A stretch of 39,461 bases of DNA from Verrucomicrobiota bacterium (GTDB taxonomy: Bacteria; Verrucomicrobiota; Verrucomicrobiia; Chthoniobacterales; Terrimicrobiaceae), in contig JAFKMU010000070.1 of assembly GCA_017305195.1 (NCBI GenBank), positions 1 through 39,461 on the forward strand, given 5' to 3'. Shown one piece after another: positions 8,438 to 17,002 of the stretch (its first letter is position 1; each line of letters starts with the position of its first letter). Made by a program: the position numbers and the translations under genes. The notes beneath the pieces were generated by a model. It ran no database searches and was not told the DNA's origin. It saw nothing but the letters and a program-made list of their open reading frames with translations.

Positions 8438-10441
8438 TCAAAAATAGTCTGGAATTTCTAGCAGCAGTCGACCGCTCGCCCAGGTTGGCAGCGCCCATTC
8501 GCCATCGCAGACCTGAGTGAGTGGTTCGCCGGAAGGAAAGACACGGACGCATCGCGCCGCAGCCGGCAATCTTAAGATTTGCCCGGCAAATGATGAGCGC
8601 TCTTCGATCATGTCGATATTCAGCGCCTTTCGAACAGGGATGTAATGAAGTAGCGTCAGGATCAAATCTCTCCCCCGCTGCCTCGGATAGATCTGAACCG
8701 TCGTGGCGAGGCCATGGCCAAATGTGGGTGGACCCGCCAGCCGAAGCATCGATTTCCGCCAGGCATCTCGCACAGCGATGTTTCCCGACTGCCGGTACTC
8801 ACGGAAAATAGGATCCGCAAAGTAGATGAATCGGTCACCCGCGACAACGACAGCCTCTCCGCTCGACTGGGGCTTGGGCGGGGCTTGGTGGTGTGAGCAG
8901 TAGCGAACCGCATCCCGGTTGAAATACGGATGTACGCGTTCCGCCAGCACCTCGCAGCCGGGCGCGGCAATGACAAAGCCTTTCTGGTATATTACTCGCT
9001 CCGCCATCGCAAGGTCCTTGGAAAAATTCCCCCGCGTGCGCCAGTACGTTTGTTCATATGCGCACGTTCCGGAGATGCGCACGGGGACAAAGTCGAGCAG
9101 CCATGTGCCGTCGGCGTCACAGGCCCCGGCATGGGAGATCAACAGATTTCCTCCCTGGTGATAGAAATCCCTTAGCTTTGCGGCAAACTCCGGAGTCATT
9201 GCCGTAGTGTCGCCGAGGATGACCAGATCCAAGCCGTCGAGCTCGCTTTCCACGTCGAGCACACGACATTCATAGTGCGCTTCCTCGCACATTTGGATCG
9301 CTCCTTCGTCGGATTTGGCCGTGGTCTCGGGCTCGATACGCGGAGCTCCACTTGTGGCGATGCCGACCTGCACCAGCGGTTTCGATCCAGCATAGAAAGG
9401 CTCCGCCTTCGCCACTTGTTCATAAACTTCTCCGATCAACTTGTATGCGGCCGCGTCGGGCTTCCCGCGCGGCGGCAGTTGATCTCCCACGGAGTTGGCA
9501 CCGCCCATCGCTTGAGGACGGAAACACTCAAACTCCAGGGCTGCCAAGGGCTTTAGCCCCCCAAAATCTCCCCAGGAACTCTGAAATCGTCCGGTCATTC
9601 CCAGCCACGGCTTACCCCAATGGCCGGTAGATCGAGCCAGCCGTGGATAATGAAAATACCCCCATGCCCCGGAAGGCAGGGACTCGATCTCCATATGGCT
9701 CATGTTTTCGTATCGGGCGCGTGCTCCAAGTCCCCGCTCCAGAAAGATGTCTGATCCCGCGTTAAAAAACACCGTGGCATCCGGCCTCGCGTCCCGGATG
9801 AGTTTCCAATATCGAGCCGAAAACTCCTCATGCGCCTTGGCAATGAAACGCTCTCCTCCTTCGGAACTGTTGTCCATCAAGCCGAAGCGCTCGCGGAATT
9901 TCACGCTCTCTGGCGACCAGCAGGCCCCCTTGGGGAAGAAGCAGATGTCGTAAAAGAATCCATCCACTTCCTTCCCATAGCGGGAGAGCACCTCCAGCGT
10001 GAGATTTTCCAGGAGCATCTGGTAGTCGGGATGCAGCCAATTCACAAAACGCCACATGCCAGGCAGTCCCCTCCAGTCGGCAAAATGACCGTCCTTGAAC
10101 ATCGCTCGCCACTCTGGTCGCTCCTGAGCCGTGAGAGCATCCCACCCGACGGTCAGGTAAATCGGGCAGCGAATTCCCTCCCTGTGCAACGCCTCGATCT
10201 GCTCGCCGAGGAGATCCCGTCCCGAGGGAGTCAGGGCCGGGTGGATTCGTCCGACCCGTGACGGATAGTACGTGTACCCGTGATGGCATTTCGCAAAAAT
10301 GGTGACGCTATTTACATGCGCCTGTTTCATCGTTCGCGCGAAATCTGCCGCGTCAAAATCCGCTGCGACTTCGGGAATGTGTGGTGAGGTATGGAAGTCC
10401 AGATGGACTTGACGTTGGTGAGTAAGTAATGGTGAGGACAT
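8438..10441 (-). CDS. GH151-like putative alpha-L-fucosidase with trimerisation domain
   Basis: A 667-residue protein without signal peptide, so probably cytoplasmic. The N-terminal (beta/alpha)8 domain (about 10-340) shows RQVHLDFHTSPHIPEV, ITVF-like VTIFAKCHHGYTYYPS, LLGEQIEALHREGIRCPIYL and EVDGFFYDICFF, the signature of the GHL6/GH151 group that includes alpha-L-fucosidases. A flavodoxin-like beta-galactosidase trimerisation domain (about 350-560, with LDLVILGDTTAMTPEF and GGNLLISHAG) and a C-terminal beta domain follow. It lies 181 bp downstream of the MFS transporter on the same strand, suggesting that an imported oligosaccharide is cleaved inside the cell. The fold and group are well supported. 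Specificity for fucose is inferred from the family. Confidence 0.65.
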   Translation of the reverse strand: MSSPLLTHQRQVHLDFHTSPHIPEVAADFDAADFARTMKQAHVNSVTIFAKCHHGYTYYPSRVGRIHPALTPSGRDLLGEQIEALHREGIRCPIYLTVGWDALTAQERPEWRAMFKDGHFADWRGLPGMWRFVNWLHPDYQMLLENLTLEVLSRYGKEVDGFFYDICFFPKGACWSPESVKFRERFGLMDNSSEGGERFIAKAHEEFSARYWKLIRDARPDATVFFNAGSDIFLERGLGARARYENMSHMEIESLPSGAWGYFHYPRLARSTGHWGKPWLGMTGRFQSSWGDFGGLKPLAALEFECFRPQAMGGANSVGDQLPPRGKPDAAAYKLIGEVYEQVAKAEPFYAGSKPLVQVGIATSGAPRIEPETTAKSDEGAIQMCEEAHYECRVLDVESELDGLDLVILGDTTAMTPEFAAKLRDFYHQGGNLLISHAGACDADGTWLLDFVPVRISGTCAYEQTYWRTRGNFSKDLAMAERVIYQKGFVIAAPGCEVLAERVHPYFNRDAVRYCSHHQAPPKPQSSGEAVVVAGDRFIYFADPIFREYRQSGNIAVRDAWRKSMLRLAGPPTFGHGLATTVQIYPRQRGRDLILTLLHYIPVRKALNIDMIEERSSFAGQILRLPAAARCVRVFPSGEPLTQVCDGEWALPTWASGRLLLEIPDYF

Positions 10442-10622
10442 GGGAAACTTTAAGAAATCACGGATCTAGTCAGATCAGATAATCGGGGGTTATTGGCACA
10501 GCTCGGAGCGGACGACGACTGCCTGAAGAGTCGCCATCGTTTTTTTCCGCCATTCATCGTCCATGAGGAACCTCTCAAGACTCGCGACGTTTCAGGGGCC
10601 TCTCTTCTCTAGAGAGTCCTTA

Positions 10623-12029
10623 TTACCCGATAGTTGCCGGGCTCCGTTCCGCCGGGGGACTGTAGGATTCGTCGCCGCCAAGCTTCTTCCAGTCACGGTA
10701 GAGAAGGATCATGAAGATAAGACAGATAAATTGGCAGCCCGCCACCCACGCCGGATAGTATCGATACTGGCTCAGCGGCGCTTCCATCCGATTGTCGAGC
10801 CAGTCCAGCCATACACCCACCATGATACCTGCCAGCATCGTTACCGGGCCTGCTATGATGGCACCTGCCGTGTTAAACTGGCCGAACCTGTCCTTGGGAA
10901 ACAGCCGCATGGCCATCGGCATCTGTGCGGCAATGTAGAACGCCTGGACGCTGATGTGCAGCACAAACAGAACCATGTAAATTGCCCGAGACTGCTCCGG
11001 CGGTAAGTCGAAGACTAGAAACACAAGCTGCAGCGGCACGACCACAACCAGACCCACCAGCCCGAGAAGAATCACACGGATCGGATGCCAGCGGTCCGCA
11101 AGGGCTGCGGCCGGGTAGAGAACGAATGCGCTCACCACCCCAGCCACGCCCATCAGTTTTCCAAACTGATCAAGACTCAGCCCTACCGATTCCGCAAAGA
11201 AGACGCGGAAGGCGATCATGGCGAAACTGATTCCCCAAAAAATGCTGCCCAGGATGATCCACCAGTAAAAACGGTGGGAATAACACTCCACCGCATAGGT
11301 GCGCACGCTCGACCAGACGCGATTCAATCCCTGGCCGGGAAGTTCCTCCGGAGGAGGATACTCTCCTTCCTTTACTCGCAGACACATGGCGACAAAAAAG
11401 ACGCAGTATAACACCGCACTACCGATGAATATTTCCGGCATATGAGTTTCGCTCTTGCCAAAAAGGAAATATTGAAAACCCGAAGTCGCCGCGATCCCGA
11501 CAATTCGAAATAGCGCCATGAAGCGGGACAGGAGCTCAGTGGGCACGACATCATTGAACAAGTACAAATATGTGCTGGTAATGAAGGTGTTGAGAAACTG
11601 AAAGGCGATCACGAGAAAAGCCAGGAGCCAGACAGTGACCTGCGTTGGCGTCATCTTGGAGAAAAACGTCGCCTGAAGCCATGCAGCGATCCAGTCGCTT
11701 GACCCGATGAGAACGAGTGTAAGAGTCACAAATGGCGTGGCTCCTAGCAGATAGGGTATGCGTCTGCCCCATCGTGTGCGTGTACGGTCGCTCGCCGTAC
11801 TGATCACGGGATGCACCGTCATGCCGACGAATGCTGGCACCGTCGTCAAAGCAAGCCCGATCAGCCAGTTTGGAGCGTCGAGGGCCTTGAGTTTCAAGGG
11901 AATGAAGCTCCCAGCGACAATCTCCATAAGATTGAAAATGAAATCGCCCCAAAGAAGCCAGCCGAATAGCGCAACCAGCCCGAGCCTGGTATAGGTCAAA
12001 GTCCCAGCCCGGTAGGTTTTTGTAGACAT
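10623..12029 (-). CDS. MFS sugar transporter (GPH/SLC45-like)
   Basis: A 468-residue integral membrane protein with about 12 hydrophobic segments. The cytoplasmic loop between helices 2 and 3 carries a strong MFS motif, SDRTRTRWGRRIPYLL, typical of glycoside-cation symporters and sucrose-type carriers (SLC45-like). A second half-motif (LADRWHPIRV) appears after helix 8. It probably brings mono- or oligosaccharides into the cell by cation symport. It is immediately upstream of the GH151-like gene on the same strand, 181 bp away, and the pair is likely co-transcribed. No Shine-Dalgarno is evident before the ATG. The substrate cannot be read from sequence. Confidence 0.85.
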   Translation of the reverse strand: MSTKTYRAGTLTYTRLGLVALFGWLLWGDFIFNLMEIVAGSFIPLKLKALDAPNWLIGLALTTVPAFVGMTVHPVISTASDRTRTRWGRRIPYLLGATPFVTLTLVLIGSSDWIAAWLQATFFSKMTPTQVTVWLLAFLVIAFQFLNTFITSTYLYLFNDVVPTELLSRFMALFRIVGIAATSGFQYFLFGKSETHMPEIFIGSAVLYCVFFVAMCLRVKEGEYPPPEELPGQGLNRVWSSVRTYAVECYSHRFYWWIILGSIFWGISFAMIAFRVFFAESVGLSLDQFGKLMGVAGVVSAFVLYPAAALADRWHPIRVILLGLVGLVVVVPLQLVFLVFDLPPEQSRAIYMVLFVLHISVQAFYIAAQMPMAMRLFPKDRFGQFNTAGAIIAGPVTMLAGIMVGVWLDWLDNRMEAPLSQYRYYPAWVAGCQFICLIFMILLYRDWKKLGGDESYSPPAERSPATIG

Positions 12030-12444
12030 TGTAGGAAGTGAACCGCCCGCTTAGGTGCCCAATGAACAGGGAGAGAGGTAGTCGGAACCTGAGTCAACAG
12101 CCAAAGGGTGGCTCGATATTAAGCGAAATGGATTGGGAATCTAGACGAAAGAGGCCGACCAGGATTACTGGCGTTCCTTCTCAGGAGCATCTGGTCCAAT
12201 AGGAGTTCCCTGGTGAATTCGGCACGCGGAAACTCTTCGATGCCGCAGTCATCTTGCGATGGTTTCCTCTCTCCGGTCGTACGATGGCGGCAATGTGGCT
12301 TGGGGGAATACACCGCACAGGTAGCGCGCCGATGACTGCTGCCGCGTCTTACCTTTTGCAGAAACAGAAGAGACGGCCGCTAGCAGGGTCAGTCAGACAG
12401 CACATTCTGCTAACGGCCGATACATCCCCAACTTTCGAAATGAG
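12030..12444 (-). other. Intergenic region upstream of MFS gene and downstream of PEP-CTERM gene
   Basis: Some 415 bp without a credible gene. The left part should hold the promoter of the MFS/GH151-like unit, though I cannot pick a confident -35/-10 pair. The right part holds the hairpin at 12375-12418. Confidence 0.4.
12375..12418 (-). terminator. Terminator-like inverted repeat after PEP-CTERM gene
   Basis: Twelve-base arms GGCCGCTAGCAG (12375-12386) and CTGCTAACGGCC (12407-12418) pair with a single wobble across a 20-base loop. It begins 27 bases beyond the stop of the minus-strand gene ending at 12445, the expected place for a stop signal. No long T-run follows. Confidence 0.4.
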
Positions 12445-13269
12445 CTAGGCAGAGAAAGAAGCCCGGCGACGTTGAGCGCGCACGACCAGTACTCCCAATC
12501 CAATCATTCCCAAGACTAGGGCATTTGGTTCGGGAACTGAGACTGCGGAGAGGTTGTCCAGATACCCGATTCCCACGGCAGTTGTTCCTGTCCGGACCCA
12601 GCCGCTCGTCCAGGAGCTTACATCAGCAACTGATCCAATCGAGACGCTGGCCTGGGTTTGCGCTGCGTTAAAGAATGCCTGCGTATAAGACACATCGCCA
12701 GCAGTCAGGTTTTTGTAAAACAAGGTCGCTGTACCCGTTGAGAGATTCCACACACTTTGGATGCTGTACCACGAATCATTCGTAAAGAGAATGTCGTTGC
12801 CGCTGGCGTTTTTAGCGTTATAGGCAGTCCCGAACCCTCTTTCACGAAGGAATAAGGTGCCATTCCAGATACCGAAGTGCGCCGCATCAGTGCTCGCCAA
12901 TCCGATTCCAAAGAGCTCCACCGAGCCCGAGGTGTCCTGATAGGCTTGAAAGGTGAGGGTAACCGTATCAGAGGAACTCAGGCTGCCCGCCGAAAAAAAG
13001 TTCTTTTTGGAAACGACTGCGCCGGAAGCCACTGTTCCATTGGACAAGCCGTATGTTCCCCCCGGGCCGACGATCGGTGTTGTTGCCACTTGGGCGTTAT
13101 TGGCACTCGTCCAGCCATCTTGGCCGTTTATCGATCCTGGCGTTAGGGAATCAAAGTTATAATTAACCAGAGTTGCCGCCTTTGTCGGCACCGTAAGAAA
13201 GACGGCTGAAGTAATTAGCGGTATCGCCAAAAGGGATGCTATTTTAGTTTTTGCAAGGTATGATTTCAT
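12445..13269 (-). CDS. PEP-CTERM surface protein with LamG-like fold
   Basis: A 274-residue exported protein. The signal peptide covers about residues 1-31 (basic start, hydrophobic core, cleavage after TKAA). The mature part is beta-rich and opens with LVNYNFDSLTPGSINGQDGW, a common start of concanavalin A/LamG-like jelly rolls. The C-terminus is a clear PEP-CTERM sorting signal: VPEPNALVLGMIGLGVLVV followed by a basic cluster RAQRRR. Such proteins are cut by an exosortase and anchored to or released from the cell surface. No exosortase is in the window. It is downstream of the LamG-like and GH42-like genes with a 119-bp gap, so it may share their transcript or be independent. Glycan binding is plausible but not shown. 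Confidence 0.85.
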   Translation of the reverse strand: MKSYLAKTKIASLLAIPLITSAVFLTVPTKAATLVNYNFDSLTPGSINGQDGWTSANNAQVATTPIVGPGGTYGLSNGTVASGAVVSKKNFFSAGSLSSSDTVTLTFQAYQDTSGSVELFGIGLASTDAAHFGIWNGTLFLRERGFGTAYNAKNASGNDILFTNDSWYSIQSVWNLSTGTATLFYKNLTAGDVSYTQAFFNAAQTQASVSIGSVADVSSWTSGWVRTGTTAVGIGYLDNLSAVSVPEPNALVLGMIGLGVLVVRAQRRRASFSA

Positions 13270-13388
13270 TGTTTGTGGGGAATGTTGGGTGGAGTTGCTT
13301 TATATCTGGTGGTTATTGAGAGGACTTACAATTGTTCGTTCTTTTACGTCTGAGACATTGATTTTAAGAAAACGACATCGACGCTGGA

Positions 13389-14177
13389 TTATTTCACAAG
13401 TTTATCGACCTCGTCTTGAACATCTGGTCCAGAGAGGCATTGGTCCCATACCAGTACGCGACCGACGGTCATCTGGGCTTCCGGCATGCAACCCACCAGA
13501 AAAGGCGTCATGGCCTTGTGCAATACGGGTGGAGCGTACTTCGATTTTTCACTGGCTAACAACTCTCCATCAGCATCATAGAGCTGGACCCTGAGAAACT
13601 GACCAGGTTCGTATTGCCCCACGATGACGATCCACTTGTCACCCGGGAGTTCTGGGAGCCCGACTCCCGTCAGGGACTTTTCTGACAGATTTCCAAATTG
13701 ACTGACCCCAAAATTAACCCCTCCCACCCCGTTTGAGGTGAAACTGAGGCCGATAACCCGCCCGTCCTGCGCTACGTCCCAGCGACCGGCGAAGAAAAAC
13801 GGCTTCGCCGGGTAGGGCTCTAGTCTTCCGAATTTGCATCGGACCATGAAGGTAAATGCTCCGGTTCCAAACAGGGGATCTCCATCTACGTACTCGATTC
13901 GCACTGCCTCAAGGGAAGGAAGTAGTACTTCCTTGTCCCCATTCATCGGTTCAACTCCATTGAACTGTAGCTGTCGCTGGTGCGAACTCTTGTCCTCGAT
14001 GGTTCCGTCAGACGCGGTAAGGTCGAGAATGGGCGGCTCGGCGCGAACGATGGCTGCAAAGACTAGAGCTACGGCAAAAGTCGACGAAAATAGCCGCCAT
14101 GCATTCCTGCGGGCCTCGAAGATTTGCGATGCTGCCAGCCTTCCTTTCTCATTTTGAATCAGTGTTCCAACTTTCAT
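13389..14177 (-). CDS. Secreted LamG/concanavalin A-like domain protein
   Basis: A 262-residue protein. A long basic start precedes a hydrophobic segment (FSSTFAVALVFAAIVRA), giving an export signal about 47 residues long or an incorrectly early start. The mature part looks like a single LamG jelly roll: ILDLTASDGTIEDKSSHQRQL near the start, FTFMVRCKF in the middle and VGRVLVWDQCLSGPDVQDEV at the end, the usual strand order of Laminin_G_3 domains. It starts 2 bp after the GH42-like gene stop, so the two are translationally coupled. It may act as a carbohydrate-binding partner of that enzyme (inference). No catalytic residues were recognised. Confidence 0.7.
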   Translation of the reverse strand: MKVGTLIQNEKGRLAASQIFEARRNAWRLFSSTFAVALVFAAIVRAEPPILDLTASDGTIEDKSSHQRQLQFNGVEPMNGDKEVLLPSLEAVRIEYVDGDPLFGTGAFTFMVRCKFGRLEPYPAKPFFFAGRWDVAQDGRVIGLSFTSNGVGGVNFGVSQFGNLSEKSLTGVGLPELPGDKWIVIVGQYEPGQFLRVQLYDADGELLASEKSKYAPPVLHKAMTPFLVGCMPEAQMTVGRVLVWDQCLSGPDVQDEVDKLVK

Positions 14178-14179
14178 GA

Positions 14180-16585
14180 TTATTCCTCGATTTTGAACCA
14201 GTAGGTATTTCCAGCCTGGAGGTTGAGTTTATGATCGGCTCCGAGTGGTGAGGTGAGATTGAAGGGTGGCACGGCCTGAAGCGATGCCGGCCTGTTTAGG
14301 TGAACCGCAACAACCCCGGTTTTTGACGGATGGATGCTTAGCCAATTCGGACCTGCAGCCACGGCGTTGCCCACAGGCGCGATCTGCCAGGAGGAGGTAT
14401 ACGCCGCGATGGCAGCGATCATATCCCGGGACAAGGTATATCCGCCAACAAATATTGAGGTTGATGATCCTGATTGCCGAACGGCGATCGCGACCTTTGA
14501 GCTATTAGGATATGTCAGGCATGTTTGGGCGGCAGGGTCGATAACCTGCAGTCCTAGCGTGTTCACGGGAGTTATCGGCTGCCGGGAAAGGATTCCTTTA
14601 TCAGCGAGGAATGGCCGCGCGATGGAACCTCCGGATGGGGTGACATCCGGAACGTCGCTTTCCATGGGAGCAACCTCAAGTCCGCAAGTCTTGGAAACAA
14701 GAGCCAGATCAGTGTCTCGCTGGACGTAGCCGGTTCCCTGCAGCCACACAAGAGTGGCCCCCGCTTGTTTGATGGACGCCACCTGCTCGACAAACTTCTG
14801 ATCAAAATCGAGAATATTGCAGAACAGATAGACCTTGGCAGGCGGCACGAGGCCCTCCCGGAAGTCATCCGCATAGTAAACGCGATACGGAACGCCGGAG
14901 CTGTTCAGTTCCAGTTGTTGCCCGGCGGTCCAGTCATAGGGTCGTCCCGCCAAGGCCTGCTTTAGATAGGAAATTGCGCGCTCGTCGTAGATTACGGCGA
15001 CATCTCCAATTGGCTTGTTCACGGGCGCAAAGGAGAACTCGGAGAGAATCTCCCTGATATTCTTGGCTTCCTCCCAAATAGTCGGATCTTCCAGCATCAG
15101 ATCGCCGTAGATCGGATGAAACATCCCCCCGGCGCTATTTTGCCAGAGCAGAGCAAGTTCGCGGCGCCACATGGCGCCCAACTCGCCGGCATTCCGCGCA
15201 TAACCCCGTGAGTTGCTGGAAATGGTGAACGTTCCGAACCGACCTTCCGTGTTGGGTATCATCCATGTCTGGTGGTCCATGTCTGCGAGGAGCAGCTTGC
15301 CGTGCAACGAATAGGAAGCGGGGATCGCAGCCATACCCCCGGGAGCTCCCAGGCCGCGTCGATCGGCACCGTAGTTTGGTTGCGCAAAGTAGAGATCGAT
15401 GTTTTTGCTTCGGAGGAGCAATCCATTCGCAGTCATACCGATTCGTGCGCCGCCGTCTCCCGCGCACACTCCGATCAGCTTACCCGGCCCGGCGGCATCA
15501 CGAGCGATCTTGGCAAAGTACTCCACGAATTCCGCCCGCCCTTCGGCGTTGAATCTCCGCCAGTCGATGTTCCGCCGCTCGGTTTTCATGTTGAAGAATT
15601 CCTCGTTCCCCGAGAGATCCTTGACGCCGGGTGGGACGGCCTCTTCAAAGCTCGCCACTTGGCGATTCCATGCTGCCGACAGGTTCTCCGTTGTGCCGTA
15701 TTTAGCCTTGAGCCATTCTTTCCAGGCCGCCACTGCCGGTTTGCTGTAGTCTCCCAACAGGGACGGATCCTTGACTCCCTGGAAGTTTGGCGGCTCCCAG
15801 GCATAAAGTTGCCAGTCCTGACCACCTCCGAGCACGTAGCCCACCACGCGCTTGCCTTCCAGTGATGTTTCGACCGTATGAATCAGTTCCCGGAGAGCCT
15901 CCCCTGTTTCCTCACGAAAAACCTTCGAGTACCCTGACCATGCATAGCGCTCATGCTTCTTGGCAGGATCTTTCGTTCCAATGCGCTCGAAATGCGCAGC
16001 GGCGACGCGCTTCTCGCCGCTTTCGGTAAGGTGTAACTCGTCGGGATGTTCGTCGTCCCATCCGGAGTACACATCGATCAACGGCCACAAAATGATCTTG
16101 GCATTGGGATACGTCAGCAAGACTCGAGAGAGCGCATTTTGGACATCCTCGCGGATATACCGCCCCGGACCATCCCAGAAAGATCTCTGCTGATGTCCGT
16201 TGCGGTACGAACCATAACCAAATTCGATGGGAAGCCAAACCACGTCGTAATCCGCATATTTCCAGATCTTGACGCGCAGAATATGTGGAGGCACCCAGGC
16301 TTTTAGTCCGCCGATAAGAGGAGGCTTCGGCTTGCCATTCAGGAGCAGTTCCAACTGCCCTGCGTCGTTAAGACGAACCATCCCGGTTGCTGGTCGTGAC
16401 TGCCTGAGGATCTCATCCAGATTGGCACGTTCCAACCGCTGTTCTTTTGTCAACAGCGGTAGGACCTCCGGTTCCGGCCTCTTTGGTTGATTGGGTTGAT
16501 TGGGTTGCGTTTGCCCAAAAAGCGGAATCAAAAATGACAGGTGAACGGCAACCGCGATGGCAGGCAGGGAAATGAGTCGGCGCAT
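14180..16585 (-). CDS. Secreted GH42/beta-galactosidase-like putative glycoside hydrolase
   Basis: An 801-residue protein with a signal peptide (residues 1-25, ending FGQ), then a Pro/Asn/Gln linker with QPNQPNQP repeats. The TIM-barrel region (about 90-470) resembles GH42-like clan A enzymes: VVGYVLGGGQDWQLYAW, DYSKPAVAAWKEWLKAKYG and NLSAAW. A trimerisation-like domain (about 520-700) and a small beta domain ending WFKIEE follow. Where relatives I know have a Glu in a DEDD-type motif, this protein has DMDH (M436), and the position following GGG is Gln (Q256). The standard catalytic pair may therefore be missing or moved. It heads a minus-strand unit with the LamG-like gene. The fold is well supported, but activity is uncertain. 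Confidence 0.6.
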   Translation of the reverse strand: MRRLISLPAIAVAVHLSFLIPLFGQTQPNQPNQPKRPEPEVLPLLTKEQRLERANLDEILRQSRPATGMVRLNDAGQLELLLNGKPKPPLIGGLKAWVPPHILRVKIWKYADYDVVWLPIEFGYGSYRNGHQQRSFWDGPGRYIREDVQNALSRVLLTYPNAKIILWPLIDVYSGWDDEHPDELHLTESGEKRVAAAHFERIGTKDPAKKHERYAWSGYSKVFREETGEALRELIHTVETSLEGKRVVGYVLGGGQDWQLYAWEPPNFQGVKDPSLLGDYSKPAVAAWKEWLKAKYGTTENLSAAWNRQVASFEEAVPPGVKDLSGNEEFFNMKTERRNIDWRRFNAEGRAEFVEYFAKIARDAAGPGKLIGVCAGDGGARIGMTANGLLLRSKNIDLYFAQPNYGADRRGLGAPGGMAAIPASYSLHGKLLLADMDHQTWMIPNTEGRFGTFTISSNSRGYARNAGELGAMWRRELALLWQNSAGGMFHPIYGDLMLEDPTIWEEAKNIREILSEFSFAPVNKPIGDVAVIYDERAISYLKQALAGRPYDWTAGQQLELNSSGVPYRVYYADDFREGLVPPAKVYLFCNILDFDQKFVEQVASIKQAGATLVWLQGTGYVQRDTDLALVSKTCGLEVAPMESDVPDVTPSGGSIARPFLADKGILSRQPITPVNTLGLQVIDPAAQTCLTYPNSSKVAIAVRQSGSSTSIFVGGYTLSRDMIAAIAAYTSSWQIAPVGNAVAAGPNWLSIHPSKTGVVAVHLNRPASLQAVPPFNLTSPLGADHKLNLQAGNTYWFKIEE

Positions 16586-16683
16586 GGGAAATGAGGGAAG
16601 GGGAAACCGTGGAAGAAGGGATCCCTTTTCGTTTAGGCTCCATCCAGACGTTTCACAACGGAAACCACTCTACTTTAAGTGTC

Positions 16684-16803
16684 ATGAGTTTTGAAAAAAT
16701 GACATTGAGAGAGATTCTCCTGATGTGGAAACAGCGGATGGAAGAGAATCCCCTGCGGTTCATGAAAGGATTGGAGAGAGCAACTCAACTGCCCGGTCCT
16801 TGA
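16684..16803 (+). CDS. Possible small protein, 39 residues
   Basis: An ATG at 16684 opens a 39-codon frame starting MSFEKMTLREILLMWKQRME, rich in charged and hydrophobic residues in a helical pattern, then a TGA. It has no clear Shine-Dalgarno and is divergent from the GH42-like gene. The composition is more protein-like than a random frame, but I recognise no family. It could be a chance frame or a remnant of a larger gene. Confidence 0.2.
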   Translation: MSFEKMTLREILLMWKQRMEENPLRFMKGLERATQLPGP

Positions 16804-16942
16804 GGTAAATGAAGGTGAAGCGGAATGCTACTGCTCCTGACACCAATCACCATTTTCCGTAATGCGGAACTCCGGCTGGCTCAATGACGTTGCGCCTTGA
16901 TTCTTTGTCGATATCATCTGTCGATTCTTCCGCAAATAGAAC

Positions 16943-16970
16943 GGGCTCTCCGCGTCGACGCGGAGAGCCC
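16943..16970 (-). terminator. Perfect 28-bp palindrome after GH172 gene
   Basis: Arms GGGCTCTCCGCG and CGCGGAGAGCCC pair perfectly over 12 bp around a TCGA centre that is itself self-complementary. It begins 33 bases past the stop of the minus-strand GH172 gene (17003). On that strand the hairpin is followed by GTTCTATTTG, moderately U-rich. A rho-independent terminator is the simplest reading. A protein-binding palindrome cannot be excluded. Confidence 0.5.
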
Positions 16971-17002
16971 ATTGAATGACTTTCATCCAATATCAGAGCG
17001 TG

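Larger units (their letters stand above)
16586..17002 (+). other. Intergenic region with small open frame and palindrome
   Basis: About 415 bp between the GH42-like start (minus) and the GH172 stop (minus). It should contain the promoter of the GH42-like unit. A possible 39-residue frame (16684-16803) and a perfect 28-bp palindrome (16943-16970) are the only structures I could find. Confidence 0.4.

Noticed and set aside
8521..8811. Plus-strand frames within the GH151-like gene
   Set aside because: Shadow frames with no homology and no ribosome binding site.
12187..13433. Shared 11-mer CATCTGGTCCA in two intergenic/3' regions
   Set aside because: Many 11-base matches are expected by chance in 39 kb, and no extended similarity exists.
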